Assembly: GCA_001566295.1 (NCBI GenBank)
Contig: KQ964251.1
Location: forward strand, 811,838 to 875,837
DNA from: Microdochium bolleyi
Taxonomy: Eukaryota > Ascomycota > Sordariomycetes > Xylariales > Microdochiaceae
Direction: 5' to 3'
Length of the DNA: 64,000 nucleotides
Shown here: one piece after another, positions 1 to 10,625 of the stretch
Layout of the letters: every line of letters begins with the position of its first letter
How positions within the stretch are numbered: the stretch's first letter is position 1
Notes under the pieces: generated by a model
The model's database searches: none
What the model was told of the DNA's origin: nothing
What the model saw: only the letters and a program-made list of their open reading frames with translations
Made by a program: the position numbers and the translations under genes

Positions 1-933
1 CACCAGAAGAGAGATGGGAAAGAAGCAATGTTGTCGTGCCGGGCAGTGGGAGGACGACATGGCAACGGAGGTTGTTGACACCGGGGGGGCGGGCTGGCGA
101 CCTCGCTGTCTCGACCATTCTGCGACAGGCCCAGCCAATCTCGTGCCGCGAGGCAGCTTCTCCAGATGTCGCAAGGGCCGGGCAGGGGTCAGAGATGATG
201 GCTGGCTAGGCCAGATTGCTAAGCTCGAGCCCGGTGCAGCCGTCAGGTACGGGAGAGTCTGGGATGGGAAACTCTCGTTTCCCCGGGGCTCTGCTGTCCG
301 GGTCGGTCCTGCGTCCAGACGTCTGCTCTAGAGTCCAGATGCAGGTGGCTCCTGCGTGCCTTGGCCCAGTGGGGCAACAGCCAAGTTGGAGCTGGCTGCA
401 GGGCCTGACACGCTGCATGCCGCCATGCACGCCATCCTTCACCCGGCAACGACGACCGGCCCACGATAAACACTTATCGGTATGCGACTTGCGGCGCCTG
501 GCACTCCCGCCTCGCAGTGCCCTGTACCCCCGTAGCCACGCAGTCACCATGGGCGGGACAAGTATCGTGCTGGGCACAAATCAGAGGCATCGTGTGTGAA
601 CTTGCATTCAGGCCGTCTTTGGGAAGTGTAAGCAAGTCTCATATAATGCTACCCTATCGTAATACGCAACTGTTCAGAAGTTTCCAGTCACGCGGAAGTC
701 GTGACACAAGTCGAAGCGAAAATGAACGCCAACACCCCCAATTTCCACAGTAACACCGCAACGCACATAAACACCTCCCCGGGGCCACCCAGTCGAGAGA
801 ACAGGTCCAGCTATACCTCCGACCCCGAGACAACTCCAGACCGGCTGCGCGGCAGACCAAGGCCTCTCTAGTTACAGCCGACGCCCGCGACCAGATACAC
901 GGCCCGCTGCTTCGATCATGTCTGCTATCCTCT
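1..933. other. No gene recognised
   Basis: The short reading frames here are overlapping, on both strands, and lack a plausible start context or any recognisable domain. This is the 3' flank of the cutinase gene. I see no tRNA, repeat or transposon signature. Confidence 0.5.
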
Positions 934-1590
934 TCAAGCCGCAGCGTTGACCTTCTGCGTGATGAACTGCACCGCCTCGTCCGCGCGGCGGCCGTACGTC
1001 AGGTGCGGCGCCGCGATGATGAGCGTGCCCGAGCACACGAGGTCGCCCGTGTTGCAGATGACGAGCGTCTTCTCCTTGGGGAAGTTGGGAATCTGCCCGC
1101 GGTCCTGCAGGTTCTGGGTGTCGCCGTACGTGACGGCGGCCACGATCTGCTCCTTGATGGCCTGCGGCTGGTCCTCGACGGCGCGGTGCACGAGCGCCGC
1201 GCCCTGGCTGTAGCCCGCCACGACGATCTTGGAGTTGGGGCAGTCCGCGTTGGCCTTGACGAGCAGGTTGCTCATCTCCCGGATCCCGGCCGGGTCGGCG
1301 CCACCGGGCAGCGCGTTGGTCGCCAGCGCCGCGCGGTAGTTGATGCCCTCGGTGGCGACAGAGTTGCGGCCGAGCGCGGACTTGATGCCGTCCGAGGTGG
1401 GCGGGCCGCAGACGGTGCCCATGTTGCCGACCTCGGTCGAGCCGCGGGCGAAGAGGAAAATGACGTCCTTGCAGCCACCGGTGGTGAACTCGTTCAGGGT
1501 GGTCCGGCCGCCGAGCTGGCGGTTGTCGAGGCCTACGGGGGAGGCGACGACGGCGGCCGCCGCAACGAGAACGGAGAAGAAGGTCTTCAT
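934..1590 (-). CDS. Secreted cutinase (intronless)
   Basis: A cutinase is a secreted serine esterase that hydrolyses the ester bonds of plant cutin and related polyesters. The protein is 218 residues, the usual family length. Residues 1-16 are a signal peptide (MKTFFSVLVA then an Ala/Val-rich core), followed by a short propeptide-like stretch. The nucleophile elbow GYSQG places Ser128. NTGDLVC gives Asp183 and PHLTYG gives His196, completing the triad. RGSTE near residue 49 supplies the oxyanion-hole Ser. C40-C117 and C179-C186 fit the two conserved disulphides; C61 is an extra cysteine. The frame is open upstream to 1617, but only from a TTG codon, so I take the ATG at 1590, which directly precedes the signal peptide. 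A TATA box lies about 225 bp upstream. The long open frames on the opposite strand are GC-driven shadows. Confidence 0.95.
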   Translation of the reverse strand: MKTFFSVLVAAAAVVASPVGLDNRQLGGRTTLNEFTTGGCKDVIFLFARGSTEVGNMGTVCGPPTSDGIKSALGRNSVATEGINYRAALATNALPGGADPAGIREMSNLLVKANADCPNSKIVVAGYSQGAALVHRAVEDQPQAIKEQIVAAVTYGDTQNLQDRGQIPNFPKEKTLVICNTGDLVCSGTLIIAAPHLTYGRRADEAVQFITQKVNAAA

Positions 1591-1811
1591 GTTGGAAGAG
1601 GTTGTCGAGGCGTTCAAGTCGTGCTGTGTGAGTTAAAGAGTGTGAGGTTGTCCAATGAACCGGCAATGGAGACAACGAGTGAAAAGACTGAAGCTATCTT
1701 GGGGTGTGTGATGAAGATGTGGTGAGTGAGTGAACCTGCTCGACTGACTAGAGAGTGCCTGATGAAGCTTCTGGCTCTCTGTTTCGATCTACAAGCGGAT
1801 GCCGGGGACCC

Positions 1812-1817
1812 TTTATA
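1812..1817 (-). promoter_or_regulatory. TATA box of the cutinase gene
   Basis: On the minus strand this reads TATAAA, followed by a GC-rich stretch. It lies about 220 bp upstream of the cutinase ATG, which would leave a leader of roughly 190 nt. A clear TATA box fits a strongly inducible secreted-enzyme gene. The assignment rests on position and consensus only. Confidence 0.5.
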
Positions 1818-4198
1818 GATCTCTTTCCGTGAGGATACGCATGGCTCATGCAGCCCACGATGCCCGGGTCTCGGCAGTTCCAGGGCATGAGCGGCAGGAC
1901 GCCACGATGCCCGCCATGGTGGGAAACATGCCGCTTCCGACGAACATTCGCAGAAGTTTCTTCATCGAGCTTAGCGGGAACTGTCAAGCCTGCCGGTGCG
2001 GGAGGTGGCACCATTCAAGCGCCCATCCGTGCGTGGCAGATCATTATTAGGGGCGGCAAGTATACAAGAGCATATTGTGAGTGTATGTGTGTGTTTTAGG
2101 GTTGAACAGCGGGCGTCTGACAGGTCTCATTCATGCCATGCCGGTGTCCAGAGAGGGACCAGAGACCAACTTGGCAGGGGTCCGATTACTGATGCAGCCT
2201 CATCCCACCTGAGTGCTCAGGACCAATGCGGACCAGCTTGTCGAGGCTGCTGCCGATCTGGCGCGCGGCCGAGAGCCCGGATCTGGGCGCGAGCTTGTGC
2301 TCGGCAGGTCACACGAGGAGGTCCAAACCGCAGCACCCAGCCTCAGGGCGACTAGACGTTACAGGACGTTGGCTAGCGCGATCCGAGGAGCCCTCCACCG
2401 ACCCCACGCTGGAACGGGGCTCCGGTCGTCCTAAAACATTCGCAACGTCTTCTCTTTCGGGAACACAACCGTGAATGAGATCCAAAACCGACGGGTTCTC
2501 TCTCCCTCCCTCTCTCCTTCTCTGCAAGGCTAAGCCACCCTGGTAGCGATCTCCGTTCCTCGCCGCTGTCAACTGGCTCGGAAATCGATGGAGCCCACGG
2601 CCCCGGCCGGTAATTGATGCTGCGAACAAGGGGCTGTCCCCCCGCCGCCCTTGTTAGTCACGATGGTCCACCGCAGTCCAGAAGTCTCCACGCCCGACTT
2701 GCGCGTTTCCATCACCTCCGCGAGGAAGCAGTGCAGTGTGCACGGGCACACATGGTGAGGGAGATGGAAATAGAACTCACTACCAAAGTCACGAGTCCTC
2801 GGGCGGGATTGTCTTGGCACTATTTTGGGTACCAGCATCCGTTGCCAACAACCGGTTCAGGGCCCGGACCTGAGACACCTTCACTAAAGCCCCGGCAGAC
2901 AAGTGATATCCAATCGCATTAAACTATCGGACATGTCATATTCACCCATATGCCTGACTTGACTATCTCACGGTAATTCAAGATCATGTTGTGCGACAGC
3001 AGGGAACCCGTCCCGTGATCAGCTCATATCCCAGGAGCTTTCCAACGGCCATCGGTCCATGACTGGGATAATCACCTCGAGGCATGTATTAAGGATGCCT
3101 GTAACGAGTCTCGCGGGGCCGCACTTCCGATGGATGTTCGCCTCCGGACAACAGGTTATTTCTGAGATACCCTTCTCCTCAGTTCGTGACCTCTGGATTT
3201 CTAACCCAGCAAGGCTCGCCTGCTTCCACCCATATCACCTTCAGCAAACGCTCACTGACTGGCAGGATGGAAGCTGGTAACGCACGCCCTGCTGCACAGT
3301 CTTTGATTGCAAGGCCATAGGTAGCTCGAGACCTACCTCAAGAGCACAGCTCGAATGGATCCGGAGCTATCGACTTGATGGCAGCTGTGGCCCTTCCCAG
3401 TTCTCACAAGCCCCCTGATGTTAGGAAGTAATGGCGGAAAGAAATGGAATCGTCGCTACGCTGCTTTCGTTTTTCTTTTCTTTGTTGCTGGCCGGTCGTT
3501 CCATTGTACTAACCATAAGCCCACATCGTTTCGCATCGGGTTTGAAGTCAACCCCGCCAAGCCGGTGGAGCCCTCTGCTATGGTGCCAGCCAATCTATCA
3601 CATCTCAGATTCCAACTTGAATGCATGCAATGCATAAGATGCATCGTTACTATCGATATTAGTGAGATGTCAGTTTCGCAATAGTTATTTACCATAAGCC
3701 TAAGCCATAGCCAAGAATATTCATCTTCCAATTTAGCCGCATCTCGAAAACTGAAACAAGTAGTAACAAGTGCAATATTTCATTCTTTCCACACCTTTTC
3801 GATTGTCAGTAGTCTTCTCGCAACTCGACTGCTGGTCATATGATTATGACCCTCAATGATATCCTCTCAGCATCAATGCTTAACAAGCTCCCAAGATCCC
3901 CCTCCAGCACTAGAACTCGACTGTTATTGCTCTGGAACATTGGACTTTCAGGTCAGGCACTGTCTACAAGCAACATTCCCTACCCGGAGATTGATAACAT
4001 TATTCTCTCTCCACAAATAGGAGTGCCTCATTCTAGTCCTCGAGGTTAAACCCCTCCTTGCAACCAAAAATTTGTACGCGATTGCAACATTGCTGTGCAG
4101 TTACAATCCATATCCGCAAACAGAAAGTTGAGATGACCGCGGCTTCATCAGGTCGATGACAAAGTATCTGCATCAATCTGCTCGTTGCGTTTGGTGGT
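1818..4198. other. Gene-free spacer between cutinase and opsin
   Basis: This is 2.4 kb without a convincing gene. It covers the cutinase 5' region and the opsin 3' flank. From about 3400 to 4200 the DNA is visibly more AT-rich than its surroundings. The reading frames are short, overlapping and without recognisable domains. Confidence 0.5.
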
Positions 4199-5311
4199 TT
4201 AGTCTTCGTCAACACGGCGACCCTCACCGACCTGATCGTGATTGATCAGTAATCTAAAGGTCAGGCATCGTGGATGACAGGTTCACTTACACGAATAGCG
4301 CCCTCGGAAGTCAGGCCCTCGGACCAGAATCCGCCAATGCTCGGAGAAGTGCGGGACATGGCATCGTGGGTGAGGAGGAGCCAGAAGCCGAAAACGGGCT
4401 TGGCAAGCACGTCGAGGACGGCGTAGGCGATGATCTCGGTATCGACGTTGACAAGACGAGCACCATCGGCAACACCCCAGACACTACATATTGCAATGTT
4501 AGCGTTTCGGTTTTCGCGCCAGCCCAGACAGCTCAGAGCAACTTACATAGGGTAAGCAGTCCAGAGGACGAGGGTGAAGAGGGAAATGCCGCCGACAAAG
4601 GCCTTAGTCTTGGCGTCCTTGTTGGCAACGGCGTGTCTGCCCTTGAAGCCGATCTGCCAGACGATGCCGAGGAAGGCAAGGCAGGCAATGGTATACCAGC
4701 CCCAGACCTGAGTGGGGGTGGATCCAAAGGCGGCGAAAAGACCAGTCAAGACCATGACAACGTCGGCGAAGATGGTGATGATAATGTCAGAGCCGTTCAG
4801 TCCAGCAAGCAAAGCAAGGTCCAGAAGAAGAAGAGGTGTTGTCAGAGCCCACTACAAGCATACAGAATTAGCCAATAGTCGACCTCGAAAGCAAATGCGG
4901 ATTCCCGATTTCACTCACGTCAACGTAGCGGGCGTAAAAGACCTGGCGCTTGACAACATCCTCGACGACACCAGACTTGGTGGTGTGGGCGACGGAGGTG
5001 TGCCAGCTCAGACCGTCGCCAGTAGCCATGGCGAAGTATGAGATGAAGGCAATGGAGGTGATGAAGGCGGTGATGACGTGGAAGAGGCGCTTCTGGACGG
5101 GGACCCGGGCGGCCATGACGAAGAAGGCGATGGAGGCGAGGGCCATGAGGACGCATACGACCCAGAGGGCGCGGAATCCCGTCTCGGAAGCCTGCTGGTA
5201 GTGGATATGAGGGATGTCCGGGATGACGGTGGGAAAGTCGGTGGGCTTGAGGTGCGCACCGGTCTTGGTGGCGGCCTCGATGGCCTCGGCGATCTCGTGG
5301 CTGATCTTCAT
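4199..5311 (-). CDS. Microbial-type rhodopsin, predicted light-driven proton pump
   Basis: This is a seven-helix retinal protein of 307 residues. Exons: 5311-4919, 4851-4547, 4483-4291 and a 33-nt last exon 4231-4199; the introns are 67, 63 and 59 nt, all GT-AG. The helix C signature RYVDWALTTPLLLLD contains R128, the proton-acceptor Asp131 and the proton-donor Asp142 (equivalents of R82, D85 and D96 in bacteriorhodopsin). Helix G has DVLAK with Asp257 and the Schiff-base lysine Lys261 (D212 and K216). Fungal opsin-related proteins of the HSP30/YRO2 type lack this lysine, so this is a pigment-forming opsin of the NOP-1/CarO/LR kind, and having both carboxylates suggests a pump rather than a sensor. 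The last exon encodes an acidic tail (VGEGRRVDED). If it is skipped, read-through gives a slightly different tail ending at a TGA near 4261. No carotenoid cluster genes are adjacent. A TATA-like AATAAAAG lies at 5432-5425. Confidence 0.93.
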
Positions 5312-7083
5312 GGTGAGGTTCTGTTGCTGACGATGAGGATAGTTCTACAGCCAATGTCACAAAACTTGTGGGAGGAAACAGGGAGCTCTGGAAAGTTCGG
5401 GTGGGAGTCTCTCTGGCAGAAGGCCTTTTATTCTAGCGGGCATCGCCGGGCGGGCCTGAGGCAGCGACGGCCATGCGTGAGGGGAAACTCCAAGCAAGCC
5501 GGCAGGCCCAACTGTCGACGCGTCAGAGGCTCTTGCTCCTAATGCTTGCAAGCCTGCCCTCCCACACGGGTGCCCAGCCACGGGACGTGCAGCTGCTCGT
5601 CTCGAGAAGCGCAGAGCATAAATGTTGGAAGTGTATGACGACAACACGCAAGAAGCTCGTGTGGGGAAGCCGCGCCTGGCCGTGGAGCTGGCCAGGGAAG
5701 GAGCGCTGGGGCAGGCACTAGCGGACAGGGCGTGCCAATCAGAGGCGAGCTTCAGGTCGGTTGCGGCATGCAAGCTGTACAGGCCCTGGGAGACGGTGGG
5801 AGCTTGAGCAAATCCAATCTCGATCCCCACCCTCGTGCTGTCTCGAACTCTTCCACTGTGCATCGCAGCTCTCAAGCACAATCCCCGTGATGCGTGCGGG
5901 GAAACAGCCTTCGGTGGCCACGAGAAACTTACGCTCGTCGTCTGCATGCGTCCACCGGCCAATAGCCAGCCGCTCCTAGCACATCTCCGTCCAAGGAGGC
6001 CATCCGTGTCCTCCGGCGCGACGTTACACCAACCGCACATCGCCGCTTCCTTTCCATCAAGCATGATATCGCAGCGTCGCCCGCCAGGTGGGGACAGCCG
6101 CGGCGGGCTCGACGCGTAGAGCACAGGCAACCGAGCCACGGGAGCGACGACACGCAAGCCACAGTCACTGGGCATGTCATGATGACACAATGCTCTTCGG
6201 TCCTGGCGACCAGGATTCCGCGCCCAGGCTGCAAGCCAACCCTAAATCACTGCGATTGCTGCTTGCTGTGGGGTCAGCAGGCTTGAAGCCCGGCCTGATG
6301 CGGGGCCATAGTACTCGGCTGCTCTTCCGGTGACCATCGAGTTCCAAACTTGGACATGGGAGCCCTGGCAGTGCCGGAAGGTTTTATCCTAAACACGATC
6401 GTGTGGCTGTGCGCTCGATGCGAGTAGGCCACTTGGGCAAACTCTTGCCCCAGAAATCAAGGCCAGACCTGCAGCATGAACTACGCTCTGCTCGGCGAAA
6501 GCTGCGCAGAATCGAAAGGCCCGACAAGCACCTCGTTGTGCACGCTTGCCCCCCGCATCGCACTTCTGAGCACGGCGATCGGTTCCCAGTGACGTATGTG
6601 CGAGTCTTGTCTCGTTCAACCCTCTCCGAACTGCAACAATCAGATGCCCCAAACATCGATCTTCGAAAGACCTTCCACAATAGCATGTTTCACTCCCCAG
6701 CCCAGCCTCGTTCCCGCTTTGTGGCTGGGGCGCCAAGATTTGCTAAATACTCGTCAGAACAATGAAGCACAAGAGAAGATTCTAACAACTGTCAATTTGA
6801 TATGACATGCAGGAAACCATTGGTAGTATACACAACACAGCGTGTTCACCTTCGTGGGACTCTTACTCTACAAAAGGGCGTGGAGCTAGTCGTGCCTTGT
6901 CAGCACGATATGCAACCTGTGACTGCGAGCTGCCTAGTCGGGGATCATAATGTGTCGCTGATCCCCCAGTCAGCCGACTGACGTGACATATATGCCCTCG
7001 CGAGACGCTCACGAACTCTCGAATCTCTACAACCCTACTGCTCTGCAATCGCCGTCATTTATACAACCGCAGGTCTCATCGCC
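5312..7083. other. Intergenic region upstream of the opsin and the small Cys-tailed genes
   Basis: This is the promoter side of both the minus-strand opsin and the plus-strand small protein at 7084. A 277-codon minus-strand frame (5357-6190) overlaps it, but it has unconvincing composition, overlaps the opsin promoter and shows no domain. A TATA-like CATATATG lies about 95 bp before the ATG at 7084, next to a TGACGTGA sequence (about 6979-6990). Confidence 0.45.
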
Positions 7084-7405
7084 ATGCCTGAGGTGAGTTT
7101 AAAGTCGAGCGGGCCCACCTCAAAAGGACATACTGCCAGCGCCAGCCATGATCCGGCAATAACGATCATAGCCGCTGGCTTGGCAAACTTGGCACAACAC
7201 AGCCACGTACTGACATCAAGAACCACACCAGACACAGGAGCAGCCCGTTACCACGGCATACTCAAGAAACAGCACGGCGATGCAGGTTCCGGCCGAGCCT
7301 CCGCAGCCCGACCAGGCAGAGAATGTGGCCGGCTCACAAAAAATAGAAGGGTTTCTGAGCATGTGCTGCTGCTGCTGCAGCGAGGGCTGTGACATGAGTT
7401 GCTGA
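7084..7405 (+). CDS. Small Cys-tailed protein 1 (CYSTM-like), tandem paralogue
   Basis: This is a 58-residue protein in two exons: 7084-7092 (MPE only) and 7238-7405. The 145-nt intron starts GTGAGT, has a TACTGAC branch site and ends ACACAG; a second in-frame AG six bases upstream would add two residues. The body EQPVTTAYSRNSTAMQ is polar. The C-terminus SMCCCCCSEGCDMSC has five consecutive cysteines plus two more. This layout, a disordered polar N-terminus and a short Cys-rich amphipathic tail, resembles the CYSTM proteins linked to membrane association and stress tolerance. The cysteines are also obvious S-acylation sites. The family assignment is by resemblance, not a confirmed match. The gene at 7766 is a clear paralogue: same tiny first exon, same intron position and a similar start to exon 2. 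Confidence 0.7.
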
Positions 7406-7590
7406 AGGAGGCGGCTCGGATCGACGGACAGACGGACTCGGGTATGTCTGATACGGTAGTACTGCCAAAAGCGGCCGTGGCCCATGGGGGCGAGCCAAGA
7501 CCGCAAGTCAGATGCCTCCAGCCTATCTTGGGTCCTTCAGGTTGTGGGTGACGCAGCCATCACCTCTATAGGACTCACAATTATTCGCAG

Positions 7591-7595
7591 AGGGG
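7591..7595 (+). promoter_or_regulatory. Possible stress-response element (AGGGG)
   Basis: A single AGGGG pentamer, the yeast STRE core, lies about 170 bp upstream of the second small Cys-tailed gene. Pentamers occur often by chance, so this is only suggestive; it would fit a stress-responsive membrane protein. Confidence 0.15.
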
Positions 7596-7765
7596 TACCA
7601 ACAATTCAACACTGCCGATAGCCGTTATTTAGAGGGTGTGACATGCCCCGACCAAATCTCTGAAACCCGAGGTCTTTCTTATCGTCTTCTTCGCCGTGCT
7701 CGACCATCCGGCGTCTTCGGCGCTCAAGACCTGAACTTGACCCGTAGAATACATACCATTGCACA

Positions 7766-8084
7766 ATGCCTGGAGTAGCGGTACGTGACGTATTAACCGG
7801 GTCCAAGTAATCCAAAACACAACTCTATGCACCTCGAACCATCATGGTGCATGGTGGATTTAGGTCAACGGGCGACTAAAATATTTGGCAACGTGCAGGA
7901 GCCCGTCACCGCGGCGTACAACACCAACAGCACAACGATGCAGCCGATCGCGCTTGCACAGGCGACGCCCGGAGCACCCACGGAAACGATAAACATCCAG
8001 GACGTCAAGAGGGAGAACGATAAGCATGAGGATAATGCTCTGCTGGGTTGGTGCTGCTGCTGCTGCCAAGGGGGTTGCTGCTGA
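7766..8084 (+). CDS. Small Cys-tailed protein 2 (CYSTM-like), tandem paralogue
   Basis: This is a 66-residue protein in two exons: 7766-7780 (MPGVA) and 7899-8084. The 118-nt intron starts GTACGT and ends TGCAG. Exon 2 opens with EPVTAAYNTNSTTMQ, matching the start of exon 2 in the upstream gene nearly residue for residue. The middle is longer and charged (DVKRENDKHED). The C-terminus LLGWCCCCCQGGCC again has five consecutive cysteines plus two. The aligned intron and the shared head and tail indicate a local tandem duplication followed by divergence of the linker. The likely role is a membrane-associated, possibly palmitoylated stress-related peptide (inference). A plus-strand frame with an ATG at 7827 bypasses the intron, but its first residues lose the similarity to the neighbour, so I prefer the spliced model. 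Confidence 0.7.
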
Positions 8085-8634
8085 GAAGGGGGTTTGACGG
8101 ACGGTGGAAGCGTGGTGGGCGGATATGCGACGAAGTACGACAGATGATGTATTTCGATGTCTGCACCACTCGTAGTACTTAATTTTGTGCAAAAATGTAT
8201 GCCATTCCTCCGCATTGTGACAGAGTATATTCTGTAGCTCCACGAGATCTCTAGTCGAGCCACTCGCAAGTCTAGAAGAGCTGAGTTGCTGTTGGTGCAA
8301 AATCCCGGCAGACTTGTCGTGTGCTTGCTTGGTCTTCACTACTGTACCCCACTTCCACCCAACAGGCAGCGAACCCTCCACCCAGGCAAGCTCCGGCCAC
8401 CGATGCGTGGGGAAGCTCCAACATCATCGTCCTCTTTCCGCCGACGTGCACCAGCAATCAACAGTGCGCGAGCACAATAATCGTTACAGCCACCACAAAG
8501 ACTCGGGCGACAAGAACATCACCAGCAGACAACAGTACCTTCAGTCGGCCCTTGCAAAAGCTACACACCTGGGAGCAAGCGTCACGCCTGTGGCTGTAGA
8601 GGCGGGGCAGGCAGGACGACAGCCAGCCAGCAGC
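8085..8634. other. Intergenic, upstream of csn3
   Basis: About 550 bp between the second small Cys-tailed gene and csn3. The plus-strand frame that reads into csn3 from 8314 is open but has no family resemblance before the Met at 8635. Confidence 0.5.
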
Positions 8635-10283
8635 ATGCAGCACATCGCGACCCTGAAGGCATTCCCGCCCGTTGGCCAGCAGGTCCTCAGCACCGATGAG
8701 GCCTACGATGGCGCGGTCACAGCCCACCTGAAGTCCCTCTCGCGTCTGCTCAGGGACAACAGCGCTGATCTCACAATACATGGACCGGAGCTGCTTAAGG
8801 TGAGACTTCTCTCAAGGCTCGCACATGATCTGAAAGTCATTGTCGCCTCACCGCATTCGTTGCTGACTCGGACGGGCTCTGCGCCTGTTGATAGGACCTC
8901 GATCCGTCAATACACTCGCTGTCGTACCTCGCCATCATTCACACCCTCGTAATACCAAGTCTGGCGACGTCCGCGCCACTCGAAGTTATCCTCGAGAACC
9001 TCGTCACGTTCCTCTTGACGTTCGATGCCCGACAGGTCCGCTATGCCGGCAGTCATCTTCAGGATATTTTTACTGCTCTTGGCAGCGGGCAATTGTTACC
9101 TGTAGGTGACTAACCTCCTGCTGTGGGAGACACACTCTCCGCTCTACGCACTAGCTCACTTATGATTTTCTACAAACAGCCCTCCGTGGCCGTCAACGCT
9201 CTCGCGACAGCGATCCTTCGTCTCGATCCTTCAGGTAGCATTCTGACGTCGACACATATCAGCCTTGTCAAGCTCGCCTACAACACAGACAACATCGGCC
9301 CAGCTCTTCCAGTGCTGGACAGCAGCATTGTATATTACCCTGGCATGGCGAGCCAGAATCAATCGGAACGGCTATGTGACATGACGCTGCCACCGCCCGC
9401 GTACATATCCCGGTCGACAGGCTTGACCACCACACTCAAGGCCCCCAATGTTCTCGAGTACGACCTGCTGTGTGGCATGGCCTACATTGCGAGGAGGTCA
9501 TGGCGGAAAGCAGCAAGCGCTCTGGAGAGAGTCATCACATTCCCCACGAAGGACTCGGGAACCAGCAAGATCATGGTCGACGCATACAAAAAATGGGTGC
9601 TCGTCAGCCTGTTACAAAACGGCAGACACCGCGAGGCACCCGCCATCACAGGTGCAGGCGCGCTCAAGCAGTACTCAGTGCACAGTAAGGCCTACACGTC
9701 TGTCGCGGGGCTTTTCATGGCGGAGAACGCCCTTGCGCTCAAGCAGGAGGTCGAAAAGAGCACCGCCCAATGGGCCGAGGACGGCAACGTTGGCCTGATC
9801 CAAGAGGTCCTCAGTCAGTATCAGGCCTGGCAGATCCTGAACCTGCGCGACGTTTACTCCAAGATCTCCGTGCCCGAGATCCGCACGGCCACGCAGAGCG
9901 CCGAGACCGGCAAGCCCCTAGAGAGCGACGCCGACATCGAAGCCCTCGTGCAGAACATGGTTATCTCAGGTATGCTTAGCGGCGTGATACAGAAGAACGA
10001 CGACGGCACGGCGTACCTTACCTTTCTACCAGAGAGCTCGTCATCGTCCTCGGAGCTCGAGTTCGCCCGCGAGCTCGCGGCCACAGCGGACCGCTTGAAG
10101 CAGCTTCAGCCCGTCTTCCGCGCGACAAATGAGCGGCTGAGTGCACACAGGGACTACGTCAAGCACGCGGTCAAGGAGGCCAAGCGTGGCACGGACAAGA
10201 CTGGCGACAGCGATGGGATGATGGGTTTTCAGACTGAGGTCGATGATGAGGATCTCATGGGCGGCATCGTGGCGACTGGTTGA
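8635..10283 (+). CDS. COP9 signalosome subunit 3
   Basis: CSN3 is a PCI-domain subunit of the COP9 signalosome, the nuclear complex that removes NEDD8 from cullins and links light and developmental signals in fungi. Exons: 8635-8799, 8895-9101, 9180-10283, giving 491 residues, normal for fungal CSN3. The introns are 95 and 78 nt; all junctions are in phase 0. The N-terminus (LKAFPPVGQQVLS) and the helical-repeat body are characteristic. The PCI/winged-helix part lies around residues 300-400 (VFRATNERLSAHRDYVKHAV follows it). The C-terminus is acidic (DEDLMGG). The gene converges on rfa1 with only 342 bp between the stop codons. The start is the first Met that gives the expected N-terminus; an upstream start in the same open frame cannot be excluded. 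Confidence 0.9.
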
Positions 10284-10625
10284 AGTGTGATCCGAAGCAT
10301 TCGGCGCGCTCACTGCTTGGGTGTCAGATTTATGCCTCGAGCCGCGATTGCTTGCCAGCGTCAAGATCTTTCCCGCATCCAGAGACGAAAACATAGAATA
10401 GCATGTGACGAGATGAACGATACACAAATGATTTTACACATCGTGAAGAACTCAAGCGATTACGAGCACAGGTCACAATATCGATCGATTCACACCACGA
10501 AGACCAGGCATTTTCAACAAGAAGCTCGTGATCTCATTAAATACCGTGTCTGTCTGTGCTCTTATCTACAACAGTGACAATGTTACACCTTTGCGTGAAC
10601 AACCGTGCTGATATCCCGAATGCGC
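10284..10625. other. Convergent 3' spacer of csn3 and rfa1
   Basis: The two genes face each other tail to tail across 342 bp, so their 3' UTRs probably overlap or abut. No other feature is visible. Confidence 0.6.

Noticed and set aside
872..1725. Long open frames (227-267 codons) on both strands over the cutinase gene
   Set aside because: They are in other frames of the cutinase. They are Arg/Gly/Ala-rich, a product of GC-biased third positions, and only the cutinase frame has a catalytic triad and signal peptide.
5357..6190. 277-codon minus-strand frame upstream of the opsin
   Set aside because: It has Ala/Arg/Ser/Pro-rich composition, no domain, and lies in the opsin promoter. It looks like chance openness in GC-rich DNA.
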